Of a stretch of 64,000 bases of DNA, positions 23,990 through 41,617 are shown piece by piece. The notes beneath the pieces are model-generated. The model saw nothing but the letters and a program-made list of their open reading frames with translations, was not told the DNA's origin and did not search any database. Every line of letters starts with the position of its first letter. Positions within the stretch are counted from its first letter, which is position 1. The DNA comes from Ananas comosus. Lineage: Eukaryota; Streptophyta; Magnoliopsida; Poales; Bromeliaceae. The DNA lies in contig NC_033633.1 of the NCBI RefSeq assembly GCF_001540865.1, positions 10,762,917-10,826,916 on the forward strand, written 5' to 3'. The position numbers were made by a program, and so were the translations under genes.

Positions 23990-26595
23990 TAAACCCTCGA
24001 CCCCTCCTCCTCCTCTTCCTCCTCCTCCTCCGCCGCCGCCGCCGCCGCCGCCCCCCGCCGGAACCCTAGCAGGTCCCTTCATCTCCAAAGTGAGATCTCT
24101 CTCTCTCTTTTAGTCCTCGTTCCTTGTTCAGTTTCAATCGTAGTACTTTGGTAGTAGCTTCGAAGCTTGTTGTGTAACTAGATCGCTAGGGTCTTCATTT
24201 CCACGCTGTTTTGGAAATTTTCCAAATTTTAAAGGATTTTGCCTTATGGAGTTGGAGCTTGTTTGTGTAATTAGATTGATAGAGTCCTTATTATGTACGC
24301 TATTTTTTTTTGTTGTGCAAATTTCCAATTTTTAAAGGATTTTGCCTTATGGAATCAAAGCTTGTTGTGGAATTATGTCGATTGGGTCTTCATTTTCACG
24401 GTATATTTTTCAGATTTCCCACTTATTTAGTATTTTTGTTCTATTATTTGGTATTAATTCTATGTATTGAAGCTTTAAGTGATGAAAAGAGTTCTAGGGT
24501 TTGGTTAGTAAGATAAACTGGTTATTACAACACTCTTTGTGCAGAGCCTACATATATAAATCTCCTGTTATTTGTTTTGTAATTTAGTAGGGTTTCTTAC
24601 TGTATGATTTTGGCAATATGCATGTAAAGTACCTTTCTTTTAATGGATGGGCTTATAATTACTAACTTGTTTATATTAACTTTAGATTTTGATTAGTATT
24701 TTGTGTTTCGATTGATGAAGATCTCTTTATTGATTTTGATATGTAACTTAGTTTAATGAACTTTGTTCTTGTGTGGGGATTTGGTGCCATCCCATGGAAT
24801 GTTTACTACTATCAAAGAGTTTTCTTGATGTCGCAATATGTATGTCGTTGCATACGCCATCCGATGACAAATAAAGTAAATGTTTGGTAGAAAAGGCAGA
24901 GACCATTCGCGATCTGTTGTGTAATGGTTACCTGAACTCTGAAAATGTTGATTTCACTATCTAAGCTTTTGTTACATCTAATTTTAGAAAATCGCGTGAA
25001 GTTCTCTTAGAACTTAAGTTCTCCCGATGGGGTATTCCGGTAGGTTACAGAATATTTTATCAAGTTCTAATGGTGAGGTAGTTAAATCAAATATGTTGTA
25101 AGGTTAGGTAGTAAAATCAAATTCACTAGCGAAGAACCTTTGCTTGTGGATTTGGTATGCTGCAGCTATGTCGTCGGGTCTTGATTCTTGAATATAGCTC
25201 TGGAGGTTTTGATATACCTCAGTTTATAAAGGAGCATAAATTCTATTCCATTTGATTCAGCTGGTTACTATCAAATCTAGGTGATTTTTTTGATGTTGCA
25301 ATATGTCTGCTTTCATAAAGACAATTGTCTGATTGATTTGCTTTTGACAAATCAAATAAATATTCGGTGATTTTTTGATGGCTTAATTTATATCTTGTCA
25401 TAAACGCAGTAGTCTGATTGATTTTACACATTCATTGTTATAGGACTGAAATTTTGATCTTGTTACTACATGCTGTTTCTCATGTCTTGCATGCATATTT
25501 TCTGAGTTTATATTACGTACCGTATGAGCTATTTGATATTACTATGCTAGATTCTTTCAACTCAGAAAAAGGGAAAACATTGAAAGATAACCAAATTCGA
25601 AGGATTAGGAAAACCCGAAAAGCATACATGCTTGAGGAGTGTCCACTGGCGTTTTTTGACATATATATATCTTGCTATCTTAGGGTTATAAACTGCTGAG
25701 ATATCTTTTTATTCTCTGTACTTTTCCATCTAAATGTTTTGAATTCCTTCGTGTATTATCCTTAGGGTGGAGAATGGGTAAATTTCATTCACCGGTGATA
25801 AAGCATTTTCTCGAATAATATGATTGCCAGTTTATGGAAGAATTCAATATTTATGCTGCATAAGCTGTAAAAATGTATTTTTTTGCTTTGTTCAATAATA
25901 TGTACACAACTATACCTTTCTGAGTAGAGTACGTCTCCGGCCAATACATTTGTTGTTGTTCATTTGAACGGCGCTACCTTTCGAAGTAAATTGTAAAAAT
26001 AATAAAAAAAAATCTGTGCCCTGCGAGTGGAATAATTTACTATGGTGAAATGTAAGGTAGATAGCCAAACACAAGATTTGGATTTTGTTGAGTAGGTTGC
26101 TTTGAAGGCCATTCGGGCTCGGGTTGTGAACATGTTCATCGAGATCAATTAATTTTGGGCATTATTTTTAGGCCTACTTTTAAGTTGTTTTCTCTGGCTC
26201 TAAGAAATAAATGGAATTTGATATTCTTTCGACCTCGAGTTCAACTTCGATGCTTCAGAACAAAGTTTTGTTCTTTCCTCTGCTAACTTTTCTTCCTGAG
26301 ACTTGTAATAACTCGATCAACTTAGCGATAAACCATCTATTGGGTGATCATATTGATAGAGAACAATCAGTGCCTATCTAAACAGCTCGCATCTTCATGT
26401 GGCTCACAATCGAAGCAAGCACAGGAAAATTACTTGCCATATTGTAATAAAGATAATACAACTTGTAATATTTTTAAGGACTTAATGGTCTAGTGGTTTT
26501 CCGCGTTGTATATGTTTGCATTGTATATCTACTATTTTGGCGTTTTTGTTTTGGTTTTAATGCTTTGCGTTAGTAGTTACTCGCTGCTTCCTCAG
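23990..26595 (+). promoter_or_regulatory. 5' leader exon and 2.5-kb leader intron of prefoldin subunit 2
   Basis: A pyrimidine-rich leader (CTC and CCG repeats, 24003-24057) reads to ctccaaa|GTGAGATCT at 24089/24090. The next fitting acceptor, ttcctcag| at 26595, lies just 4 bases before the prefoldin ATG. The 2506-bp interval has no in-frame coding exon. This layout is a typical long plant leader intron; the transcription start itself is not determined here. Confidence 0.6.
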
Positions 26596-26599
26596 GAAA

Positions 26600-27040
26600 A
26601 TGGCCAACAATGAGACCGCGAATGAGCAAGCGATAGCAAACATGTACGCTGCGATGCGCTCGGAGATCAACCAACTGTACTCGAAAATCACCGAGCTGGA
26701 GATGGAGGTCAGCGAGCACGCTCTCGTGATCGGCGCGATCCAGCCGCTGGATCCGTCGAGGCGGTGCTACCGGATGGTCGGGGGCGTCCTGGTCGAGCGG
26801 ACGATCAGAGAAGTCCTCCCCGCAGTCCAGCGCAACAGAGAGGGGCTCCAGGAGGTCATCGCTCGGCTCAACGAGGCGCTCGAGCGGAAGAAGCGGGAGG
26901 TCGCGGAGTTCGAGGCGAAGTATAAGATCAAGATCAAGAGGGGGCCTGATGGCAACGAGGCGAAGGATGAGGGCGAGACGCGAGAGGGTTCGGCTCAGGG
27001 TGTTCTTGTAGGTCCAGCTGGTGGTGGGCAGGAACCCTAA
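26600..27040 (+). CDS. PFD2: Prefoldin subunit 2
   Basis: An intronless coding frame of 146 aa. Prefoldin is the cytosolic hexamer that hands unfolded actin and tubulin to the CCT chaperonin; subunit 2 is a beta-type subunit (family knowledge). Visible features are an N-terminal helix (NMYAAMRSEINQLYSKITEL), the hairpin region with DPSRRCYRMVGGVLVERT, and a C-terminal helix rich in E/K/R (EALERKKREVAEFEAK), giving the two-coiled-coil layout. Length is normal (about 140-150). The start ATG follows the acceptor by 4 bases (cag GAAA ATG G) and matches the family N terminus. The Gly/Glu-rich tail after residue 120 is variable in the family. Confidence 0.95.
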   Translation: MANNETANEQAIANMYAAMRSEINQLYSKITELEMEVSEHALVIGAIQPLDPSRRCYRMVGGVLVERTIREVLPAVQRNREGLQEVIARLNEALERKKREVAEFEAKYKIKIKRGPDGNEAKDEGETREGSAQGVLVGPAGGGQEP

Positions 27041-28114
27041 TTTTTCTTTTTTTCTTTCCCCCTACTTTTTACGCGACGGACGGCGCAGAGTTGTTGTTGA
27101 GTTCATGGTTTTTTGTTTCTTCTTCTTTCAGGATCTTCATGCTATGCTTTAGTTTAGCAAAGTCTTTTGCTTCTCTGCAGAATTTCTGAAAGACTGCCAC
27201 CATGTAAACTACTTGTCAGTCATGTAAAACCTGTTATGAGAACATCTCAAAGCGGATGGACGGTGCGTTCGGTGTGTTCATATTTTATTTACTTATAAAT
27301 ATTTTCTAAGTTGTTCTTGTGAGTTGCTCTTCTTTTGAGATATGTAGCATTTTGCTCGTGAAGAGACTCGTACCGAGCAGCTTCTCTATTCCGAAAAGCA
27401 GCTGAGACGGAGCACTTGAAAGTGAAAAACTCGGAGCTCCGATTTTAAAGATAGGAGCTCTTGCTTATATACCTCTTACTACTATTAAAATTTTCAAAAT
27501 TTATTTCTTTAATATTCAAAATATTTTTCTAAAATTTAATTTTATTAGATTATAACTGTAGGGTTTAAATTTATTGCTTTTTCTCGAATCTTTGATAAAA
27601 TAGTACTTTTGATACCAAAGCTCTAGCCGGACGAAACTGGCATTCATGTAATGGACAGAGACAGCAGGAATTTGATCTTGGATGCAATGAATATGTAGGT
27701 ATTGGAGTTCTGATTAGTGGATCCGGCTTGGTGGAGCTTCTGCCCTGATCCGCCCTAGATGCATTAGGTGACGGCCGAATATTGAGAAAAATAAAAAAAA
27801 ATTAATCCGTCTCGAATCTGTCTAGTAAAAATTCACTCATGTTCCAACAAGTCCAAACCGTGCTTCTCGACCGTCCACTCGACCCTCGCTTTGCCATGTA
27901 GGTTCGCCTCATAAGGTCCCATACAAACGAATCGGTCTCACTCCGTATTGCTAGCCACTGGCCCCGTCCTTGGCTCGACCACGCCTGGCCATTACAATGG
28001 AAGCGGGAGTTCGAGTGGAGGAACTCGCCGAACACTATGAAAGCGGGAGTTCGAGTGGAGGGACTCGCCGTATAAGACTGGGAACGTCGGATCGAGGATC
28101 TGTCGTCAGTGCTA
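27041..28114. other. Prefoldin 3' region and intergenic spacer
   Basis: Presumed 3' UTR, then spacer. At 28003-28067 a 27-bp word (gcgggagttcgagtggagga...) is repeated with a 38-bp period. Nothing else is supported. Confidence 0.5.
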
Positions 28115-28416
28115 TTATGTGGTTTAAAATGTATCAATTTAATACACTGTAATTTTATTTTATTTTTCGTCAGTACCCGTTAACTTTTTGTTAAATTATA
28201 TACAAGAAATTTCAGTTATCTCATTTATAGTTTATCGAATATTTACTTTATTATATTTAATTTTAACTTTGTCACTTATTTAATAAAAAAATTTAGTGAA
28301 GTGGGTAACAAAAAGAGAAAAATAAAATTGCAGAGTATGAAAGTGATACATTTTAAATTGTAGGGTACTAAATTGAGAAAGTGGAAACCATAGAAATGGT
28401 ATTTAAAGTTTTTCTT
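28115..28416. mobile_element. Fold-back MITE family A, copy 5 (left end missing)
   Basis: Begins inside the left arm (tatgtggtttaaaatgtatcaattta) and ends aaatggtatttaaagtttttc. It lies about 280 bp upstream of the RECQL1 start and so borders its promoter. Confidence 0.65.
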
Positions 28417-28499
28417 TTATTTTTGGGGGCCTATTTTGGTGAATAATTTTTATAGAGAAATTATTTTCTTTTTACAGCGGTAATAATAATTTGTAACGA

Positions 28500-28692
28500 G
28501 GAAGAAACGGTCCACGGCTGACGTGGTGGGCCTGGTTCACGCAGCTATCTCCACGGTTCACGGCGCGGGTCGAGTTTCCCCTTTCCCGCGCACAGAGCAC
28601 CACCAACATCATAACATGTAGAGAGAGAGAGAGAGCTTTAGAGAGAGAAAAGAGAGTTCTAGAGATCTAGAGAGAGAGAGAGAGAGAGGGGG
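28500..28692 (+). promoter_or_regulatory. RECQL1 promoter and GA-rich leader
   Basis: GC-rich sequence with gtggtgggcctggttcacg (site II-like TGGGCC) near 28523 precedes a GA-rich leader (28620-28690) that runs to the ATG. TGGGCC elements are frequent in promoters of proliferation genes in plants (general knowledge). No TATA box was evident. Confidence 0.5.
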
Positions 28693-35406
<6,714 letters not shown>

Positions 35407-35482
35407 GTTAATACACTCGACTCTCGCATTCATATACACCATCCCTGAAGGATCAGGTACAATCTTTGATCAATCCTTAAAT

Positions 35483-35521
<39 letters not shown>

Positions 35522-36116
35522 AGTTTGAAGATGGTAAAATTCATACTGAAACTATGGAAGTTACATTACCAGAATTTTTGGAAGTCGACATCAAACTGAT
35601 GGTGGACCCTGCAACAAAAGAGATCCATCACAGGGAAAGGCCGTGCATCTCTATACCACTCAAAGGATTATGTCATCGAGCCCGCAAATTGAGGAAGCAT
35701 CTACCAGGTCTTTCAATCTTTTTTAAATAAGATTAATTCGGCTCTTTGCTATCTTATTTAGTGTCGCGTTTAATTAATTCCTTTGTTTTATTAAGTGATC
35801 CTAATATTTTGTTAACAAATGTGGTTCAGAGATATATATCAGACAAAATGAATGATTCAAATCTTTTTGTAAAAGTACAAGAAAGGGACCGCTAAAATGT
35901 CTTTGTAGTGTTCTTGCATTCATACATCATGTCCTAATGTATTTATACTCCTAGATATCTTTGTGTTTTTAAGTTGCGAAAGTATAAACGAAGAGCAAAA
36001 GAATAAGTTACATAAAATAGAGATTGTATTTCTTAATAATTTGAAATTTCTCCCCTTAACATGTAAACCCTGTTTGATCATCACATTGTGTTATGATTAG
36101 AGTCCTTGTTTGATCA
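35407..36116 (+). other. RECQL1 3' region with an exon-like orphan frame
   Basis: After a CT run (35485-35520) a frame open from 35470 reads through FEDGKIHTETMEVTLPEF, DIKLMVDPATKEIHHRER and LCHRARKLRKHLPG to a donor-like CCAG|GTCTTTC at 35707. It has coding-like composition but no start, no recognised family and no partner exon. It could be untranslated sequence, an alternative 3' exon of RECQL1 or a gene remnant. The remainder to 36116 shows nothing. Confidence 0.35.
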
Positions 36117-36704
36117 TCACATTGTGTTATGGTTGAAGGACTCCATGCGTTGGAGCCGCATTTGCTCGTAGAATTTTGCAATAAAGTCTTCCGCTTGAAC
36201 GTCGATCGCATTTGGCCCTCCACTGCCATCGTCCGTAGCCTCATCACTGTTAAGGTCATCGTCATTCTTGTCGAGCGCCTGAAGATCCTCAGCAGAAGCA
36301 TAGCGGCTCATCTCGCCAGACGAGGTCGAGTGTGCTGGCGATGCTGGCGGAAGGGAGACGTCGTGGTACGACTCGTGCCCTACGGGCGGCGGCGGCGGCA
36401 GCAGAAGCGGATTGGATGGATAATACTCGAGTTGAGGGACGTGGAGGGGGCGCATGCCGCTGACCAGTGTTTTCCACCCTGCCTCGGCGGCAGAGGGGGA
36501 GCCTGGGGCTTCAGCATTCATAAACTTTTTCTTGCCGGATGAGCAGCCGCGGACCATAAAGAGGGCAGCCCTAATAAGGCTTAGGGTGCCTCTCTTCTTG
36601 CCGGCTGGTGGTCGGAGAGAGCAAGCTTTGTTCGTAACGTCGGTAGTGGCGACTGCAAGGATGGCAGTGGTGTTATTGGCGCCATCTCTCTCTTCTTTCT
36701 CCAT
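36117..36704 (-). CDS. DUF761-domain protein (first copy)
   Basis: A single-exon frame of 195 aa. The C terminus (IDVQAEDFIAKFYEQMRLQR, about residues 166-185) is the DUF761 signature found in plant proteins of unknown role, often called cotton-fibre-expressed-like. The middle is low-complexity: a PPPPP run near residue 105 and an acidic stretch (LDKNDDDLNSDEATDDGSGG). The N-terminal third is basic with a hydrophobic turn (LSLIRAALFMVRG), which could be a membrane-near helix but is too short to call a span. Start is the first ATG (MEKEERDGANNT), about 80 bp below a TATA-like box. It converges on RECQL1. Function is unknown. Confidence 0.85.
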   Translation of the reverse strand: MEKEERDGANNTTAILAVATTDVTNKACSLRPPAGKKRGTLSLIRAALFMVRGCSSGKKKFMNAEAPGSPSAAEAGWKTLVSGMRPLHVPQLEYYPSNPLLLPPPPPVGHESYHDVSLPPASPAHSTSSGEMSRYASAEDLQALDKNDDDLNSDEATDDGSGGPNAIDVQAEDFIAKFYEQMRLQRMESFNHNTM

Positions 36705-36783
36705 AGAGGAGAAAGAAGAGGAGGGATGGAATTCTCCTAGCCTTGGTGGGAAAGGTAATCTTAAGATTCAATAGGAGGAAGAG

Positions 36784-36797
36784 TTTATATATATAGA
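36784..36797 (-). promoter_or_regulatory. TATA box of the first DUF761 gene
   Basis: On the minus strand this reads CTATATATATAAA, about 80-95 bp before the ATG at 36704; that leaves room for a short leader. Confidence 0.6.
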
Positions 36798-36956
36798 GGC
36801 TTTAAGATGAGGAACCACATACATGCATGAGAGGTTTGGGGTTGGAAGCATGCATATTTAGTTGAGAGTATGTGGAGAATATTCAAGGTTTCAAATTTTG
36901 AAATGACAGGAATACCCATTGGGCCATTGGTTGGTTGGTTTTGGTGGTGTTGATTT

Positions 36957-37284
36957 GGGGATGTTAATCGGTACGGATACCTGCAATTTTATCTGAACCG
37001 AAACCCGAACGGGACGGGTTTATCTGATGCTAAATGGACGTGGTTCAGGTACGAGTATAACCAACGAAAACTCAACAGATTTGAATTCGAGTATGAATTT
37101 TGCCTGTAATATATTCGGGTATATTTAATATAATACGTTTTGAAATATGGTGACATGAAATAATTGTTTCTGGTTCGGTTGTTTGGTCGGTTTCCATTTT
37201 GGAAATGACTTTTTAAATTTGTCTGGATGGGGTTCGGGTTTTTGAAAATTCGTTCCGAATCCGACCCGTATTGACATCCCCATC
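36957..37284. mobile_element. MITE-like inverted-repeat element
   Basis: The left end GGGGATGTTAATCGGTACGG is mirrored by the right end (cgacccgtattgacatcccc). Repeated words for 'gggttcgggtttt' lie inside. About 330 bp, no coding capacity. Confidence 0.6.
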
Positions 37285-37468
37285 TTGATTGAAGGAATGG
37301 GAGTTAGAGGTGTGATGGCATTACCATAGAATAGGAGAGGATGGGAGGGTGTAAATGGAAAGTTAAAAATTTATGTAGTTTCTCTCTATTTGGGTTGGGG
37401 AGGAAGAGTAGGTGGTGGTTGAGGTTGTGGTTGCAACCAAGATTCTTGGAATAGTAGTGTGTTGAATG

Positions 37469-37470
<2 letters not shown>

Positions 37471-37514
<44 letters not shown>
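37471..37514. repeat. CT microsatellite
   Basis: An uninterrupted 44-bp CT run in the spacer upstream of the first DUF761 gene. Confidence 0.95.
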
Positions 37515-37517
<3 letters not shown>

Positions 37518-37772
37518 TTGTAATTTTACATGGTTTGGAGTATTACTTTAAAATTAAGCTTTTAATATAAAATTAGCATTGTCATATGTGGAGAAAGAGG
37601 GGAGAGGAGAGAGAAGAGAACCTTAACTACTATGAAACATTTGCAATGGAAATAAAACTTGGGAAATCTAATTTAAAATCAATTACAATTATTATTCAAG
37701 AATTAGTTAACTAACAATGTGTCTTGTGAATTGCTCCATAAATACCTTTATAATCAGTGGTATTTAGAGTCC

Positions 37773-38008
37773 GGCTGGGATGCTATTGATAGCACCAAGT
37801 GTTTGGTGCTGTCAAGTTTTCAGCCGTTAGATTTAACCATTTGAATATTTTCACCCGTTGACTATTTTCACCCGTTAGATTATATTATTAAACCAATAAC
37901 TCACTCAACCCTAGAGAGCCCATATTATCCTAACCGTATGATTTTTCATCCAAGGGCCGAAAATCTAATAGCACCAATAGCTCGGTGCTATTGATAGTAT
38001 TCTAACTT
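37773..38008. mobile_element. Short fold-back MITE (family E)
   Basis: Left end gctgggatgctattgatagcacca, right end the inverse with changes (ctcggtgctattgatagtattctaac); inner arms pair (cagccgttagattt versus aaccgtatgatttttcatccaagggccg). About 235 bp. Confidence 0.6.
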
Positions 38009-38286
38009 AGGTTATGGTATTTATTTGTTATATTTACTAACCAAAAATTATCGCACGAAGAGTGTAATTTTTCGTAAGGGTTAATCTTACAAATCCAATA
38101 TCACCTAAAAAAAATCAATAATTAAAGATAATCTTGTCATCTCTTTTGTAAAATGATAAAATGGGTAAGAACAGTTTCTAATTGCATGCAACCAAATAAA
38201 CAAAAAAAAAAAGTTAATAATTACAACACTCTCAATTGCATACTAAGATAGATATGTTGTAATTGTTTTATATTAAGTTATATACA

Positions 38287-38826
38287 TGAGTGAGGCTGGT
38301 ATGCTTCTGAAAGCACGGAGTCCTCTGTGCTTCCAAATCTTTTTCGATGTTGTGACTTTCGAATCGACGATCGACTCCGTTAGATTTGATCTAGAGCATT
38401 TAGAGTATTTAGAAAATAAATTTTGTGATTTTTCGATATCATTTGCCTAGTGATCGAAGGGACTCAAAAGCAATAATTTTAATGGCCGTGGTGAGCAAGT
38501 TTAACGGTGTAAAAATATTCAAATCACGTGAAATTTTGATAAAATTTTTTTTTATATTATATAAAATAAGATAAATATCTTTGATCTAAAATTTTAATGT
38601 CATATCATCATATTTTGTAATATTTTTATTTTTAGCTGTTGATTTTGAGCCCTTTTGATTACTAGGCAACTAATATAAAAAAATTGTGAAATTTATTTTT
38701 CAGGTACTTTAAATACTCTAGATCAAGTCTAACAGAGCCGATCGTCGATTCGAAAATCCCAACATCGAAAACGACTTGAAAGCACGGAGGGCTCCGTGCT
38801 TCCAGAAGCATACCAACCTCACTCTC
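38287..38826. mobile_element. Fold-back element family B, copy 5
   Basis: Starts gagtgaggctggtatgcttctgaaagc and ends gcttccagaagcataccaacctcactc. This is the best-preserved pair of ends in the family. Unlike the 18-21 kb copies it lies outside a long microsatellite, in tatacat-type flanks. Confidence 0.75.
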
Positions 38827-38980
38827 ATATACATGTTTAATTGCACTAATTTTATATTTATATTGAATCAAATGTACCCCTAAGAATAAATCTTTTTTAA
38901 ACAAAATTACACTTCGAATGCAATTGCATTGCGCATAGAATACATAAGCGATGAAAGGCCCATTGATCCATAAAATCAAA

Positions 38981-39382
38981 GGAAAACTTCAAAACCCCCC
39001 CTGTGGTTTCACACTTTTTTATTTTAGTACCCTGTGGTTTAAAGTGTATCAAGTTAGTACCCTGTGGTTTTTCACTTTATCACTTTAGTACCTTATGGTC
39101 TAAAGTGTATCAAGTTAGTACCCTGTGGTTTCACACTTTATCACTTTAGTATCCTGTGATTTAAAAAACCACAGGATACTAACTTGATGCAAAATTAAAA
39201 TCATAGGGTACTAAAGTGATAAAGTGCAAAACCACAGGGTACTAACTTGATACACTTTAAACCACAGGGTATTAAAGCGATAAAGTGAGAAACCACAGGG
39301 TACTAACTTGATACATTTTAAATCACAGGGTACTAAAGTGAAAAAAATTGAAACCACAAGAGGGGTTTTTGAAGTTTTTTCT
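38981..39382. mobile_element. Fold-back MITE family A, copy 7 (with inner duplications)
   Basis: The usual ends are present (ggaaaacttcaaaacccc / aggggtttttgaagttttt). The block 'accctgtggttt...tcactttagtacc...aaagtgtatcaagttagt' is repeated several times in each arm, so the arms are enlarged. Confidence 0.75.
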
Positions 39383-39603
39383 AAAATCAACGCAAGGAAG
39401 GTTCCATCTTAGCTCAATTTTGATTGCGGGTCCAACTTTTTTCTTCTTCTTTTTTTTTTGTTTTTTTGGGGGGGAATTTTCTCATTACTATCTTACTACA
39501 GCTGGTTAGGATTACAACCAAGCACTCCATTTGACAGAGAAAACACAGCTTAATATCACTACCAAGCACTCTTTTTTTTTTCTTTTTTCTTTTTTCTTTT
39601 TAA

Positions 39604-39932
39604 GGTAAACTTCTATACCATTCCTGTGGTTTCATATTTTCTCACTTTAGTACTCTGTGGTTTTATTTTTCTCTTTTTGTCAGCTCGTGCATTAACATTT
39701 CGTTAAATTATATACAAAAAAAACTTCAGATACCCCACCTAGGTTTATCGAATATTCACTTTAGTACTTTTTAATTTTAACTTTGTCACTAATTTAATAA
39801 AAAAAAAATTAATGGAAGAAAAAATAAAAATAAAAAAATAAAACTATAGAGTACTAAATTGATACGTTTTAAATTATAAAATACTAAAGCGAGAAAGTGG
39901 TTAATCATATGAATGGTATTTGAAATTCTCCC
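39604..39932. mobile_element. Fold-back MITE family A, copy 8
   Basis: Starts ggtaaacttctataccattcc and ends gaatggtatttgaaattctcc, with the family's inner words (gataccccacctaggtttatcg). Confidence 0.75.
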
Positions 39933-40224
39933 CCACTTTTTTTTTTTTTTGGTACTATAACAAATAATGAGTTTGTGTGTAGAGCAGTAAAAGTTGAATC
40001 TGTGTACCTCAACGCGGTTTTATTTGGAAGCTCCCAAGTTAAAGATCCCCAACCCCACAAACAGCTGGAAGATGTTAGATGAATGATTTGGTCCAACACT
40101 ATGGATGCCCTAAAATGTACCATAGAGTACAGTTGATCAGTCAGCTTGAAGAAAAATCATACGAGGTGAAATATTAAAACTCGTTCGTGCGCAGAAGTGC
40201 CACTCTGCGGGAGAACGTGTGAAT

Positions 40225-40385
40225 TTGCTTCTTCTTTTTTGAGATAGGTAATACGCTACCCGTTTCGTTTATTTTATTTAGAAATAAATTTAGCTGGAAA
40301 TAAGAATCATTTAGGATTTGAACATGGAACCTCAGGTACCAGCCATCAAGTCTTTTGCCACTTGCGCTAGAAACAGTCAGTACAT
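40225..40385 (-). mobile_element. tRNA-derived SINE, minus-strand copy
   Basis: Read on the minus strand it shows GCGCAAGTGGCAAAAG (box A), ATGTTCAAATCC (box B), the 3' part tttccagctaaatttatttctaaat, gaaacgggtagcg and an A-rich tail, as in the 16.1-kb copy. No target duplication was seen. Confidence 0.75.
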
Positions 40386-40441
40386 CAAGTGCATTTTTGG
40401 GCTACATTTTAAGGTACCCATAGCAATGAAGAAAACATTGG

Positions 40442-40445
<4 letters not shown>

Positions 40446-40482
<37 letters not shown>
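40446..40482. repeat. CT microsatellite
   Basis: Uninterrupted CT run just after the minus-strand SINE. Confidence 0.9.
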
Positions 40483-40483
<1 letters not shown>

Positions 40484-41051
40484 GGGCTGCTTTCTTAAGA
40501 GGAAAGCACCAAGTAGTTCACAAAAGGAAGGAAAAAAAAAAAGAAAAAAGGAACCTCTAGTGTGACTACCCATGTGCACTAGTACATTTCATTTCCCAAA
40601 ATGCCCTTGGATTATTTACACTACACTTCCTAATTAGATTAGATTAGGTAAATAATGCAAAACCAGCATTAACACAAGTGAAATACTATTAGATGCATTC
40701 ACAAACATTATTAAGAAAATAACAAGAATAAACTCCTAACTTTAATATGTTTTGATTTGAGTAGTTTTAGTCTATTAAATGAGATATTGATTTTAATTAT
40801 CAACAATATTCATACTGACAAGTAGATACAATCGTAAAATTTGACAAAAATACCAACACATTTGACAAAATTCTCAACACAACCGAATAAAATAATTTAA
40901 ATTTAATATAAATACAGATTGAACAAATGTCAATCGAAAGAAATAAAGTTCAAAAGCACATTTCAAAATATCCTACAGTTGGGAGGTTTTCTATAATTCT
41001 TTTTTATAGAGATAGAGAGATAGAGAGATAGAGAGGGAGAGAGAGAGAGAG

Positions 41052-41168
41052 AGCAAGCTACCTGCTTCATTCATAGACCTTGTTAGAAATGTGAAGCAAG
41101 TAAATTTCAAATTTGAGATCTCAGATGTCAATCACTAAGTTTTTAACTAGCTGTGCTAGTTACAATTA
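41052..41168 (-). mobile_element. Diverged SINE copy, minus strand
   Basis: On the minus strand it shows TAGCACAGCTAGTTAAAAAC, GAGATCTCAAATTTGAA and gaagcaggtagcttgc, matching the box A, box B and 3' words of the other two SINEs at lower identity; a GA run replaces the poly(A) tail. Confidence 0.5.
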
Positions 41169-41302
41169 ATTCTTTAATAATATTTTTTGCTTTCAATAAA
41201 AATAAGATTAGTTATGTGTAAAACTCCTCCAAGTTGAAGGGCAAATTTTTTTATTTCTTTTCCTTTTCTTTTCCTTCTCTCAAAGCACATGTGATGCTCC
41301 CT

Positions 41303-41303
<1 letters not shown>

Positions 41304-41344
<41 letters not shown>

Positions 41345-41488
41345 CAAACCGTGTACACCTCTCCCATCACAGTACACACACCATTTGATTATTTTTTAAA
41401 AAAAAACATAAATGACAACCCTAACTACATAAAATCCAACCCATCATTCTCTCTCAAAGACAAAGTCTCAACTTACTCCCTATAAAAT
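41304..41488 (+). promoter_or_regulatory. Promoter of the second DUF761 gene (CT run and TATA box)
   Basis: A CT microsatellite (41304-41342) is followed by a TATA box (CTATAAAATG, 41480-41489). A likely start region (cacactcacaaac) sits about 30 bp on, and the coding start lies about 130 bp after the box. Confidence 0.65.
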
Positions 41489-41617
41489 GCCCACATCTTT
41501 TTCCTGCATCTCCACACTCACAAACTGCAAACTTTGTTCTCTATCTCTACACAACTACATTTCACACCCCAACTCTTTCATTACACATTACTTCTCCATT
41601 CTCTATCACTACTAGAA

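Noticed and set aside
27802..28137. 111-codon minus-strand open frame
   Set aside because: No recognised domain, overlaps a family A element and a local repeat; composition is unlike the genes here.
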